Assembly: GCA_021186555.1 (NCBI GenBank)
Contig: JAJKFL010000004.1
Location: forward strand, 19,620,406 to 19,684,405
Direction of reading: 5' to 3'
Length of the DNA: 64,000 bases
DNA from: Reticulitermes speratus
Taxonomy: Eukaryota > Arthropoda > Insecta > Blattodea > Rhinotermitidae
Shown: positions 46,103 to 57,569 of the stretch, piece by piece
Layout: each line of letters begins with the position of its first letter
Position numbering within the stretch: the stretch's first letter is position 1
The notes under the pieces: generated by a model
Told to the model about the DNA's origin: nothing
The model's input: the letters and a program-made list of their open reading frames with translations, nothing else
Database searches by the model: none
Translations under genes and position numbers: made by a program

Positions 46103-46200
46103 ATAAACAAACAATAACTTGCTTAGATAATTAATACGAACACCTTGAAATAATGTAAGGTGTTCTTATTAATTATCTAAGCAAGTTATTTTTTGTTTAT
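46103..46200. repeat. Long hairpin: 44-bp arms, 10-nt loop
   Basis: Arms 46103-46146 and 46157-46200 are reverse complements with two mismatches; the core is AATAACTTGCTTAGATAATT. The loop is 46147-46156. It lies between a LINE tail and an (AAT)n run. Confidence 0.9.
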
Positions 46201-46208
46201 AATAATTG

Positions 46209-46210
46209 TT

Positions 46211-46251
<41 letters not shown>
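46209..46251. repeat. (AAT)n microsatellite
   Basis: About 13 AAT units. A G13 run follows at 46312-46324. Confidence 0.95.
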
Positions 46252-46253
<2 letters not shown>

Positions 46254-48540
46254 ACAGCCCGAGACTAATACATTAATATTTTACTGAAATACATTAACGG
46301 TATCCAAAGTTGGGGGGGGGGGGGAGCTGAAGATTAGTAATGCCCCTTTTATCACTCCATGAGGGATCATAATGCAAAACAGTAGACTATAGGCTGGCTA
46401 AATACTCCTAGCACAGTGAAGTAAATGCTTACTGCGTCATGGCAGACTACCCCGTAATCCCAGAAGCTGCCGATGTCATGCATGTGCGATATGATATCGG
46501 AACATGCCAGAACAATGTTCGTACTTAACCACTGTGTATAGTACTCCATCTAATGACGTGTAATCGGTTCGGAACAGCCACGGCACCAGTAGATCTAGCA
46601 CACTGGGCTCGTGTTTATTCAGTGTCCCGTGTTGTAAATGACTACTGTTCGATTCTCGAGGCAGGAAACCCTATGCCAGTTCCTCTTTAACTACGACACG
46701 CTAATAACCTTGTATTCATAAACAGGATCGAACAAAACTGTTTGTTGATGGTTCATGTTTTGTAGCATATTACAACATGTTGACTGGGGAAGATTTACCG
46801 ACGTTTCGAAGGAATGCAGCGCCGAGAACATAAAATCTAGCATTGCTTCTCCTTACAGTATTGAATATCATTCTTTAGTACGTCATTTTATATATGAGCA
46901 TTTTGCATAAATAGGCAACGGTTTCTATTGTACCCATACATGTAATGCCATTGTCACATAATTTCCATGGAAACGTAGAGTTCTGACATGCTTGCAGTTT
47001 GTTTTAATTCTGTGTGTTATAAACTGTACCGTCTGTAGGATAAAGTTGCAACTCAGTTCAAAGGATTCGGAAAGGAATACGGGCGACAAGAGGGGAGGAG
47101 ATAAAGTTACGAAAGGAATAGCGGTAAGAAATAAAGTGACGCATGAAGATACGGAAGAAATTATTCCTTCTTTTTAGTTTGAACGGGCCGTTTTTACTAG
47201 AAAGTTATAACAGAATTGCAGTGTCATAGTTCATTGTCACCTTGTCCTTTACTGGTGAACTTACTTCTTCTTTCTCTTGTTCTTTTTCTTCTTCATATCA
47301 GGGCTGAGACGTTTCGACCTGTTCCGGCTTCACTTCCGCCTTTTTTTCGTGGTCTACCTGGGTTTCTTCTTCTTGTAGGGTGGTAATGGAGGGTGACTTC
47401 TGGTTACTTGTCCTCCTCCTTTCCTTCATTGCGAGAAGATATTGAAGCCCTCCTTTCTATTTTCGTTGTGTCTGATCATGCAAGTTACGTCTCTTGATTC
47501 CTGTTGGGAATTTAATTTCTGTAGCCTGTATATGACTTTCTGTAATTCTGTTTCCTTTGCGTTAAGACTCCTAACGATCAAGGTAGCCCCTACAATAATA
47601 TCCATTGTGTTAAACTGAATGGTTTCATAATTCCACTCCTTAAATTGTGATAACTAGTGTGCCGCCCGATTTAAAATGCAGTAACTCGATATTTTGCTCC
47701 TATAGTGTATTTATGGCTTTCGTCTTATTCTAAGAATGAAATTCCATTAAACTACATCAACCGAATGATCTTTGTATGGGATTTTTGGTGTGTTTTCTAG
47801 GGTATAGGAAACGAATATGTCAATATTGATATAAGCTTCGCGTTTCAGATTCTTACATCTATAGATGTAAATTTTATAAACGAATTATAGGCAATAACTT
47901 TTGAATAGGCAACTTGTTTAAACTTTTCCAACGTGTCCTGCCCTTTATCTTGCAAAGGATTATGAATTAGCCCTTGTATTGGTGCCTACCAGCCTGAGTC
48001 TGTACTCCCTACTGCTAGCACATTTAATGGAATTTTCATTACTGAAGGAAGTGCAACACTGATTACCTTTGACACTTTGAGCTGAGCTGTAACAACTGCT
48101 TCTCTGTTGCCGGATTTTATATCCGTGTGTAGTTAAAACTGTTATGTCTGAAACAGTTAAATTGACTGTGAAGTCGTTCATCCTACTACCTAAGATGTTT
48201 CATTGTCGTGTCAATATTGGCTAGGTGATCTGATCTGTCAGTAAAATTCATATACTCTATCTTTAATTCAGGATTTCAGAGTTAAAACCGCGACTCCTGA
48301 GCATGCTCGGGAGCTGGATTACATTATCTATTGAAACCGATGTGTCAGATCTCATGGCCCCATGACCCACTTTTTGTATTAATTCCTGAAAATAAAATAT
48401 AAATTATTTTTTATTCCTCTGACCTCTAGCAATTCAGTTAAATTCTGAACTTATGAACGGTTTGAAAATTTGTAGGACCCTGTGACTGGAGTCGGATCAC
48501 TGTAAGGCCTTTATCTACAAATGAGAGGACGTAAAAACGA
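46252..48540. other. No recognised gene; one weak SINE-like head
   Basis: Around 46570-46690 (plus) CTACTGTTCGATTCTCGAGG is B-box-like. At about 46795-46815 the minus strand reads CGAAACGTCGGTAAATC, as in the 10 kb inverted repeat. The rest is unrecognised; short frames only. Confidence 0.35.
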
Positions 48541-48640
48541 GAACAATCATCCAAGTTCCAAATGGGATTTGAACTCACGTTGGAAGTCCCGGAGCTGTAG
48601 AAGACAACCCGTACTGTAGACAGCGCAGCCACTGTGAACG
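48541..48640 (-). repeat. tRNA-like SINE fragment
   Basis: The minus strand carries GGCTGCGCTGTCTACAGTAC and CAACGTGAGTTCAAATCCCA, spaced like A and B boxes. Confidence 0.45.
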
Positions 48641-49974
48641 ACAAAAGGGAAATAATCTTAAAAGTGTAATTAGAGTTACGTGCCTTAATATCACGAGATG
48701 GGGTGGCCATGTTGCACACATAGGAGAGAGGGGAAATAAATTTGTATGAAATCTCCAACATACGTCTCAAATGATTTATAAATCAATCCTAGATAACGTC
48801 TAGCGATAAACTGAACTTTCTCTGCCCCATAAACCGCTTCCAAGATGTTTTTGAAATATCACGTATTTGCCCTAGGATTTCCACTTTTAAGTAAGCGTTA
48901 ATAAATGCAATATAATGCTTTGGTAATTTTGTGTGCTATAGTAAGGAATACGCACTCTACAATCCTGTTGCTAGTTACTTAGCTCTTTGGCCTTGATATT
49001 TATGTATCGCTGATGAAAATCTCTACTGCGAACCTAATTCCACTACAGGAAATTTTAATTTTTTTACTTCTATTGCACTAAAACTTTGCCGTATTGAAAA
49101 TGTTTGGAATAAAAGCTGTATAACTCCGTAACGTCTAGCCTGTATTTTATGGCATAGACCTGCACATATTCTAGGCGTATGTAGATAAATTCTCTTTTAT
49201 AAACCCAATGAAGTTCGGTTTGAGCTTCATGCAGAAACACACGTTTTATTGACTTGTACCAAGCACAATGAAATATACCAGATAACTTTCATTATAGATT
49301 CTCCAATACCAGATATAATTGAAATCAATAAAGTATTTTTGTAAATGAAATTGCGGACAGACTGACGGACACAACATCACCTATGCTGTGTGTGTGCATT
49401 CACGTAATGTTAAGTTACTCTGTGCAGCAGTAGGGAAAGGAAGAACCTGGCTGGCTCTGTAACGGATAGTGATACCACATTGTCCATGATGCTGTGACAC
49501 AGTAAACTGCAGTATTAATCTTCACCTTCACCATAACTTCACATCCTAGTATCTTTGTTTATATTACCATAAAGAATTTCAGGAGTAATTTGCCTACATT
49601 TGTTATTTATGGTAGCAGGTAGTTACGAAAGAGTGCGAACATGTTCATGAAGCAGGTCAGTCTTGAGACACTAAGAGTCACTCACGTGGCCAAAATGTTC
49701 CTCACGTTTTATGGAACGCGATTTCTCATTAGCTACATTCGAAAGACCTCAAAAGTTTAGTTTTCGTTCCATGCAAACAGGCCTAACAGGCCTAATTCAC
49801 GACAAGATTTTAGTCTGGATGTTCTGTTGATGACAGTCATAAAATGAGCGCATAATACTGGGGTCATTGAGGAGACGGGAGCTTCTCAATGAAGAGTCTC
49901 TCTTTCGAAAGTAGTTTACAGTGACTCTTAATGGCACAGAATGAACACGCTATGTACATATATTAAAACATATA
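48641..49974. other. No recognisable feature
   Basis: Nothing recognised. Confidence 0.45.
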
Positions 49975-50215
49975 ACTAATTAAATGAGCAGAATCCTTCC
50001 TAATAAAGTAATAGTCCCTTGGCTGGGCTTGAAATCATTCGCCTTGTTCAACTCGCAAGGTCATTACCGAGTGCACAAGAACCCGCCACTCTTTCCCACC
50101 CTGTGTCGCATGAATCTAGTTCATATTCTTATATCCTGTTTCTTAACATCTTTTTATAACCATCCTCCAGTGTAGGCCTAGGTCGCTTCATCATTCGGAT
50201 ACGATACCTTACAAC
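49975..50215 (-). mobile_element. RTE-like LINE 3' fragment, decayed
   Basis: The minus strand reads AAGCGACCTAGGCCTACACT, GGTGGGAAAGAGTGGCGGGT, AATGACCTTGCGAGTTGAAC, CAGCCAAGGGACTATTAC. This follows the PRRRW...WRV...LRV plan and tail of the 42.7 kb copy with many changes. Confidence 0.55.
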
Positions 50216-50424
50216 TCTGATTTGTTTCTTATACATGAAACTGTATTGAGCTTTCTCATGCCCAAGTGTGTAATAACTTAATGAGGTGAATACTTATACT
50301 GGGTACGCAAAAATTGGTATGTTCGTAAAATTATCGATTTTATGAGGGTGTATACACTGTGTGACGTTAAATTGTGATATTTAACGATGTGTCCATTGCT
50401 AAGGTTATATAGAGTCTGTGATAG

Positions 50425-50609
50425 ATGAATAAGGTAGAAGGAAAAATACAAAGGATGGAAAGACGACGAAGAAGCCGTAAGCAGCTACTGAATGTTCTCA
50501 AGGACAAGGACAGATACTGGAACTCGAGTGAGGGAACACTAGATTTCACTCTATGGAGAACTCGCTTTGGAACAGGCTATGGACCTGTCGTAAGACAGAC
50601 AACTTAAGG
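50425..50609 (+). mobile_element. LINE open-frame C-terminus, fragment 3
   Basis: The frame reads NKVEGKIQRMERRRRSRKQL, KDKDRYWNSSEGTLDFTLWR, TRFGTGYGPVVRQTT and TAA. It is the same C-terminus as 13007-13165 and 50863-51198 but an independent, more diverged copy. It converges on the copy at 50863. Confidence 0.8.
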
Positions 50610-50639
50610 AATGGATTAATTAATGAGTAATAGAAGAAA

Positions 50640-50820
50640 GGATCAATATGGAGCTTTGGCGGAATGGTACTGACAGGGGGAAAAGGAAGTACTAGGAGAG
50701 AGGCCTGTGCCAATGCCACTATGTTCACTACAAATCCAACGAGTACTGGCCTCAGATTGAAGGCGAGCCTCCGCAGTGACAGGCCGGCGGTAAACCGTCT
50801 GATCCTGCTACAAGAGAGGA
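50640..50820 (-). mobile_element. SINE family C, partial copy between two LINE ends
   Basis: GGTACTGACAGGGGGAAAAG, GCCAATGCCACTATGTTCAC, GCCTCCGCAGTGACAGGCCG follow family C on the minus strand. The tRNA head is degraded. Confidence 0.65.
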
Positions 50821-50862
50821 GTAAACATTCATAAAATACTATGTTGTCATTCATTATTTCAT

Positions 50863-51283
50863 TCATTCTGTAGTCTGTCTTACGACAGGTCCGTAGCCTC
50901 TTCCAAAGCGAGTTCTCCATTGAGTGTGATCTAGTGCTTCCTCTTTCAATTTCCAGTATCTTCTCTTTTCCTTAAGGTCATCCAGTAGCTGCTTACGTCT
51001 TCTCCCTCGTCTTCCCGTCATTTCTATCCTTCCTTCTAACTTCCCTTCAATCACGTGTTTCAGAAGGCAGTTTCTGCGCAAGATGTGACCACTCCAGTTA
51101 GCCTTTCTTCTTTTTATTGTATGTAGGATATTCCTGTCCTCTTTTACTCTGTGTAATACTTCTTCATTTCTCATGCGATCGGTCCAACTGATCTCCATTC
51201 TTCTCCAGCACTACATTTCAAAACTTTCCAGGTACTTCTGATCCATTTTCCGAAGTTTCCACGTTTCAGCACCATTAGTGTTG
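50863..51283 (-). mobile_element. LINE open-frame C-terminal region, longest copy
   Basis: On the minus strand 111 codons are open from 51198 to the TGA at 50863-50865: MEISWTDRMRNEEVLHRVKE, NILHTIKRRKANWSGHILRR, RGRRRKQLLDDLKEKRRYWK, RTRFGRGYGPVVRQTTE. The frame continues upstream (GAETWKLRKMDQKYLESFEM), interrupted by TAG at 51211-51213, apparently TGG to TAG. This is the region after the reverse transcriptase domain of an RTE/BovB-like LINE; catalytic domains are absent. Confidence 0.85.
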
Positions 51284-52756
51284 TCATTAGTGTTCAAAAA
51301 CGCCGCTGACGGACCGAGTTTTCTTAACCTGCTAACTGACGAAGTCTTGTCTCTTTTCTTTCGTCCGCGTGTTTCGTTTCCGAACGTGATGAACGAATTT
51401 GGATCAATCTGTTGAATAATTTGTCTTCTGCCCTGGAAGTGGAATTAGGATGTTCATCCGAAACGATGGTACCTATTTATCAACCTGCACGGCAATGTAT
51501 CCCAGAACCTAAACGTTAGTTCGTTAAATTCTCAGAAATTACTTGTCGTACAGGAGATAGCTTCGTACTTAAAATAAAATTTAATTAGTTCCTGAAACTT
51601 ATATTTGAACCTTGTTTCAATGTAATAAGTTATGTATTTAATGAAATACAAGGGCAAGTAGCTTCTGTCATAGTAAAGTGTGTTATTGTGATGCAGTGCA
51701 TTTACATATTCAATAAATGTATATCAAGGTCAATAAAAATAAGAAATCCGAAGCACAGTATGTATAAAATTTGTGTACCCCACTGGAGTGGATAATCTTT
51801 TATGCGAATATTATATAGATTTACTGAAACGATCCAAATTTAAACATGAAGTAAGGACAGTTTTTATGTCTTTGCATTATGCTTGGAGTACAGCAGCCCT
51901 TTCCAACTATTCAGTTCTGTACAAAAGAGAATAATGGTTTATGAAACAACGTTATGATATATATGGTGTGTTTGCTTTCACCACTGCTGTGGTTATGCTC
52001 TTTGTTTGTTTTTAATTTGTTTCTTTGTTTGTTTACCGTCATGTAATTATTCATAATTTACAGCTTTATGTTTGTCTCTTATGAGCAGCTAATTTGCTTT
52101 CTGGCTTATTGTTTTTATTACAATATTCTTGTCCACATTGTCCACCTAATTTAATTAAAATTTAATCCACTTTAATTAAAATGCTTTCTTTTAGAATGTG
52201 GACTTTTCCTGGGTAATCATTCCACATTAAATCTGTATACATTTTAAAACTTATCTTAAGTGAGGTTTGTCCTGTGTGTGTAATGTAAGATAACAGAGAT
52301 GTCTAGTGACTCACTGACTCATTCACACGATCGAGGCGTGTAACTGTAGGAGTGACTGGAGATATTTTCCTGTTAGTGATCAGTAACGAACAAATTATTA
52401 AAATTATAGATTCCGTGTAGTGAAATGATCTGAATTGAATGATAAATTTTTTGATCATATTGTCTGTCGGTAGTCTCTAAGGTCTATTAATTTTAATCCT
52501 GTAGATAGTGTTAGTTAAGTGTTAGGTGACAGGGCCGTCAAGCATGCCTAGTTGTTGAATACCTTACTTGTTGTTACAAATGTGACAGCTACATCTTTCT
52601 GCCTGCTACTCATTAAGACATCATCAGGCTGCGATAACAATATGCAGAGGAAAAGCCTTGTAGTGCTGTACACAGATCTGTTGAAATAATAATTTATATC
52701 AATTTTCCTATGCGTGAAGTTCAGTGACGTACAAGGATGAAGTTAGACGCGTCTTT
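51284..52756. other. No recognised gene; contains family P copy 3
   Basis: At 51440-51505, ATCCGAAACGATGGTACC and ATTTATCAACCTGCACGGC match repeats at 16577 and 22140. Here GGA...TCC can pair across a 14-nt loop before GAAAC. The remainder is AT-rich with TTTG repeats near 52000-52040; no gene seen. Confidence 0.45.
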
Positions 52757-52770
52757 AAAATAGATGTCTA

Positions 52771-53136
52771 ATAATAGTAAATAATAACCATGGCCAACAG
52801 CCCTATATGGGCTCGGGCCTCCTCTTGCCTCCTCTTTCCGAGGTTACTAAGTCGTGTGCATTCGTGGCACTATTCTATCGATCCTGATGTGTCCGCCAGA
52901 GCCATCTGGCAGGCAGTCAGATGGCTTGGGTGAGAAACATTTTTATTCATGCCCGTAAGGTTCTTTTACATGCCGTAAATCTACGACATGGGACCGACGG
53001 CTTTACTTCCCTCCGAAGGAAGTGGTGCTCCGGATTTTTATCACCCTTATAAACTCATCGACCTCGGTCGGGATCGAACCCGCGAACCTTGGGTCCAGTG
53101 GCGAGCACGCTAACCACTAGTCCACCGAGGTCGACA
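52771..53136 (-). mobile_element. SINE family E, complete copy with 14-bp TSD
   Basis: This ~366-bp minus-strand SINE is flanked by an exact AAAATAGATGTCTA (52757-52770 and 53137-53150). The head is strikingly tRNA-like: CGACCTCGGTGGACTAGTGG, TTAGCGTGCTCGCC, GCGGGTTCGATCCCGACC. GACCTCGGT and ACCGAGGTC at its two ends could form an acceptor-like stem. The body carries GGGAAGTAAAGCCGTCGGTC and CATGTAAAAGAACCTTACGG. The 3' end, GAGGAGGCCCGAGCCCATAT and AGGGCTGTTGGCCATGG, matches the 3' end of family A. Confidence 0.93.
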
Positions 53137-53150
53137 AAAATAGATGTCTA

Positions 53151-53718
53151 CAGCGGTGTTAATTCTTGTAAATTTTATTTAAAACTATTACTTCATTCCA
53201 GTTAAACGCTTAAGTAATATTGTGATTTTCGATAATGACATAATCGGGACCTTTTGTTTTCTTCCGGGGATTTTTCAACTGTTATCATTTATTGTTTGGT
53301 TCAACAGACTATTCCTCCTTCCAGGTTTCCCTCTGTACATTAAACATACGTTCATGAGCATGAAACACCTGTGGCTACAATTACAAGCGTGCAAAGTGGA
53401 TATCATTGACATCAGAACAGGGCTATATTATTCTGCAGGAATGTCATAGCTGTGAGAGTACCAGTAAAAATATTGAAAACCTAAACTGAGTAGGTCTAAG
53501 AAGTATAGCTTATGCTGCCGATATTGCCTTTAGATACAGTTTCGCGCAAAAATGTTGAAAACAGTTTTATAATAACATTTTTAATTTAATAAATTTTATT
53601 GGTTTTGTATAATATTTTGACCGACGTGTAAAAATTTAATCTAAAATCGTAACTAATAATGGAGGGAGATTATGAGGGATGTGTATAACGAAACGTCGTA
53701 AAGGGAAAGTATTTGAAA
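53151..53718. other. No recognisable feature
   Basis: Nothing recognised. Confidence 0.4.
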
Positions 53719-53755
53719 ATGACCTGAAGATGAAACAAGGTGTCGAAACGTCATA
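53719..53755 (+). ncRNA. Hammerhead-like motif, degenerate
   Basis: CTGAAGA, T, GA...TC, then CGAAACGTCATAAC. Stem II is only two pairs and the GTA triplet is altered to ATA. Probably a relic. Confidence 0.3.
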
Positions 53756-54236
53756 ACTTTTAATTGATAAATTTGGGCTGAAATTCGTTCTGTGGTATAT
53801 TTTATAAAATCATTCAACTTGGTAATTGGTTAGATGATTAACTGGTTATTTAATTAAAAGATTTTCATTATCAGCCGATTGTAGGAATCTTTGTGGAGAT
53901 ACCTGCTTCCTTAACACGTATACAGATACAATTAACTGCTTAACAAATGGATGGTAGATTGAAGTGCAAATGTACCATTTAATGAGTGCTTAATAAGATG
54001 CAAAGAAAATGAAGCTTAATTTATGTTTATTTGCCTGCAGTATTATAATGTGTGACCTATTGTTTGTTTCTGTTGCCTTTTGTTGGTCTGCCATTATGAC
54101 GCCAGCAACCAGAACAAATTTACGTTTTCCTGTATTGTGCTCGTTATTGGGTTTGCCGTCTTGCTGGTTTAGTCTAAATAGCCGTGCAGTTTAAAAATGA
54201 CTGTTAATGAATGCCACATTCTGTATCTACTTACAG
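53756..54236. other. No recognisable feature
   Basis: Nothing recognised. Confidence 0.4.
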
Positions 54237-54426
54237 CAAAGTTTCCACTCTCGAAGAGATAGTGATTATGATGCTGGTTATGATGGTGGTGATGATGATG
54301 ATGATGGTGCTCCGTATTAGAGAAGCTGTAGATAGAGTTTGATTGAAAATGTATGCCAACATGGAATTTCTACGCCCTTTGAGAAGTTGCCCCCGAAATT
54401 TATCACTGATGATGATGATGATAATG
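54237..54426. repeat. Dispersed (GAT)n repeats
   Basis: GAT/GGT trinucleotide runs at about 54265-54306 and 54405-54426, separated by unique sequence. Confidence 0.85.
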
Positions 54427-55198
54427 GTAATATACCACTTGGCCTATATAAGAATACGAACATAAGGGAGAGAAATATAACGTAAATACGACAGAGTACA
54501 CACAACAGGCAAGGATGGTAAGATATGCAGAACGTGGAGACTTGAGATAGAAAGAAATCGAAGCAGTCGAATGCACAGGACAAATAAAAAAAGAGACGAT
54601 GTGATGGGAGGCGGAGGGTGGAAAGGAAGGAATTTATATTATATGAAATTCCTAAATTTATTTTATATTCCAGCACATTTGCTTCGAACTGAAGGGGAGA
54701 CATTCTGGAAACAATATGTCAGAAGAAAGAAGAGATGATGAAGTGCCAAGGGACTAGAATATATTGTTCTGTCGACAGTTTAAGAGAATGTCAGATGGGT
54801 GAGTAATTATGGGGGTGACGGGAGTGTGGGAGGAGGAGTCTGAATTGCTACGTTGTACCATCAATCGATAATCTGGAAAGAGAAGAATAAACAAAATGTT
54901 TCATAAAACTTACAAGGATTCCCGATACATTGTGTGTATAAGAGCGAATTTCTATTGTATATTAGTGCGTTCTGATATGAGATGAAGTCAGTAATATTTA
55001 GAAAGACGTGGCAAGGCAAGAGTAAGAAGACAGAGAGAATGAGAGGCGGGGAGGAGATATGAAAGCGAGAAGCTGATGGATGAATATGGAAAAGGCGATA
55101 TTAAAATGCAGAAGACGAAAATCAAATAAAAGTCGATTTAAGTAAAGAAAAGTGATGTAGAGAGGTGGGGTGGAAGGAGAAGGGTCTCCTTTATTTCA
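54427..55198. other. No recognisable feature
   Basis: Purine-rich plus strand (many GA/AG runs) at 54440-55190. A 128-codon minus-strand frame (54317-54703) results from this bias and matches no known domain. Confidence 0.4.
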
Positions 55199-55212
55199 CC
55201 CCCCCCCCCCCC
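55199..55212. repeat. C14 homopolymer
   Basis: Fourteen C residues in an AT-rich background. Confidence 0.95.
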
Positions 55213-57522
55213 ATCCTGTTCTCAATTGCGATGCGCGGGGATCCATTACATTTTTGGATCTCTCTTTCTTCTATACTTTCCGGTCTCGTCTGCGAGACAG
55301 AGGCTTGTAAACAGAACATGTATTTCTGCACGCCGGAATTTCCAAGTTTGTACAGACCGAAGGGTGTCAAAATGATATAACATGCACTACTGATGAAAAT
55401 TCTTTCTACTGGGAAATTTTTGCTTCTGCGCTGTCGATGCTTTCCTTATTTCTCGTTATTTTCTTTTGTTCTTTCTGTATATTTCCTTTCGTATTTATTT
55501 TGATTTATTTGCCTCTATCTTGTCTCGTACTTTCTTTCATTCTCTCTCACCTTCTTTGATCACATTTCTTGTAACCGTAGTCATATCAGTCTATTTGGAC
55601 AAGTTGAAGTTTGGTTTGCATATGTCCTTGAAGTAACATCAGTGGTTGCTTTCATTTCTGTTTCTCGGTCAGTATATGCATGTATGTAACATACATGTTA
55701 GCAACAGTGTTTTACTCGTGCCTTTGTTTGGTAATTTATTATTGATTGATTGCTTCATTCATTCATTCATTCATTTCTTCAAAATTCGGCGAGTGGATTT
55801 TGGTTAATGAACCGCTCTTTTCAAGTTCATAAGTTATACAGACTCGAAGAACATGGTGATTATGAATGGATGAGCAAGGAAGTGGTCGTGTCGTATTTTG
55901 CGATAGGTTATCATCTTGTCCTTTGCAGCAGTGACTGAGGAATGACACGAAATACCTCAATCAGAATATCCGGTCCTTCGGCCTAGCTAACTGAAGTCAG
56001 TTTAAGTAATCCTTTTAAATTTCTCTTCGTTATCAGGTCCATGTATTATTAGAGAGACGGATCGAAAAATTTGCAAATCTACACAGCCATTTCCTGCACG
56101 TTTCACACAATTTCATTGTAATTCCTTTGACCAAAGTAATGCACATCACGTTACTGCATGGACATGCTGGAACGTAAACGACTATGGAGTAACAACATGC
56201 GTTGTCACCAACTCGTGCGTACATGGAATGGACAATTTTAAAATTCACTAAGGAATACTTTTCGAACAAAAAAATCTAGGTAGTTTGAACATAAAGAACC
56301 CTCAGTGCCTCCTCAGTATTGTCCCTGTATCAGAAGGAAGTTCAGAGAACGACCTAAATGGGGCGTTTTCAAAGAACATTTTGTAAGGTGGAAGATAGTT
56401 CAGCGAGTTGAAGAAGTGTTGGTATTTGCAGACCGCGACTCGACGGCTCGTTTCAACAGGAATTCAGTTGACGACCCATCGATTTAGCTTGGGAGAGGAA
56501 AATCTATCAGACGCACCCACGTACCATATACCTATAGGTATAGGTCTTGTAGGAGGAAATCTTGAAGCACTTTGATCTACTCATCCCTTTCTTGTCTTCA
56601 GCTGAACCGAATAAAGTCTTGTACTCTGAAATTCCTTTTATTAAATACATAACCTTTAGACCCTAATTGAATCATTTGAGCAGAAACGGATGTCTGCGAG
56701 CTAATGAAGATAAATTTTCGAGGAACTATGCCACATAAGTGAAATACTTTATAATTGCTTTACTTGGAAGCAGATTCAATTACATTCGGGGAATGCTTGG
56801 CTACCGTGCCTTTCTATTCATTTTTCTTCCTGGCTTATATTTAAAAATAAGATATTAAAATACACCGAAAGTTAATTATATCTGTTCTCTTACATGTGTG
56901 GAACTTTGTCTCTCCCCCTTAGGAAAGACCTATGAGACTGACGTTTGAGAATGGAGTTACGAGGAGACTATTTGTACGTAAGACAGAAAAAGTAAGAGGA
57001 GGCTGGTAAGGATGGGGACTTCATAATTTGCACTTCACCAAATAGTGTTAAGGTGATAAAATCTAGAAATATGACATGGGCGGGGAAGTTAATAATCGAG
57101 GGAGAGAGGAGAAATGCTTGTGTTTTAGTAGGAGAACCTGCAGTTGTTAAGATGAACACTCTGGAAGTTTTAGGAATATATGGGTGGAAATATTGTCTTT
57201 TATCGTATGAAAATGATTTGGACTTAATGAGATGTAGACTGTATTAATCTGCCTCAGTAACAGGCACAGCTGTGGACTGTTACTAGACGGCGATAAACCT
57301 TCCTTTTCGATATCCATCTGATCGAGTGTCCTTTTGTCAAGGGGGACTTATGTGGCATGGCGTTCGGCCTGCTCCAATATGTTTATCGTTATTGTCTTGA
57401 ATTCTTTTAATTAAATGTTAATGCGTTATAGGACAGTTCTGTCTTGTATATGTATAGTCATCTGTACTGTAAAGATGGGCGTAGCTACTAAATAAAAACA
57501 GTGTAAAAAGCTTAGGAGCCAA
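55213..57522. other. No recognised gene
   Basis: About 2.3 kb without recognisable genes. It includes a pyrimidine-rich stretch (55400-55560) and an (ATTC)n run at about 55757-55777. Short frames are unrecognised. Confidence 0.45.
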
Positions 57523-57569
57523 CAAATACAGGGTGTTTCGGCCATTTATGTGGCCATCTTCAGGGAGGT
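57523..57569 (-). ncRNA. Hammerhead-like motif (minus strand)
   Basis: On the minus strand: CTGAAGA, T, GGCCA, CATAAA, TGGCC, GAAAC, ACCCT, GTA. GGCCA/TGGCC is a perfect five-pair stem II, and AC/GT closes stem III. Stem I pairing is poor. No inverted-repeat partner was found. Confidence 0.45.

Noticed and set aside
52787..53136. tRNA gene candidate in the SINE E head
   Set aside because: The head continues without a terminator into a SINE body and the whole is bounded by a 14-bp duplication, so it is a retroposon.
54317..54703. 128-codon minus-strand frame
   Set aside because: Purine-rich composition keeps stops rare; no recognisable domain or homologous motif.
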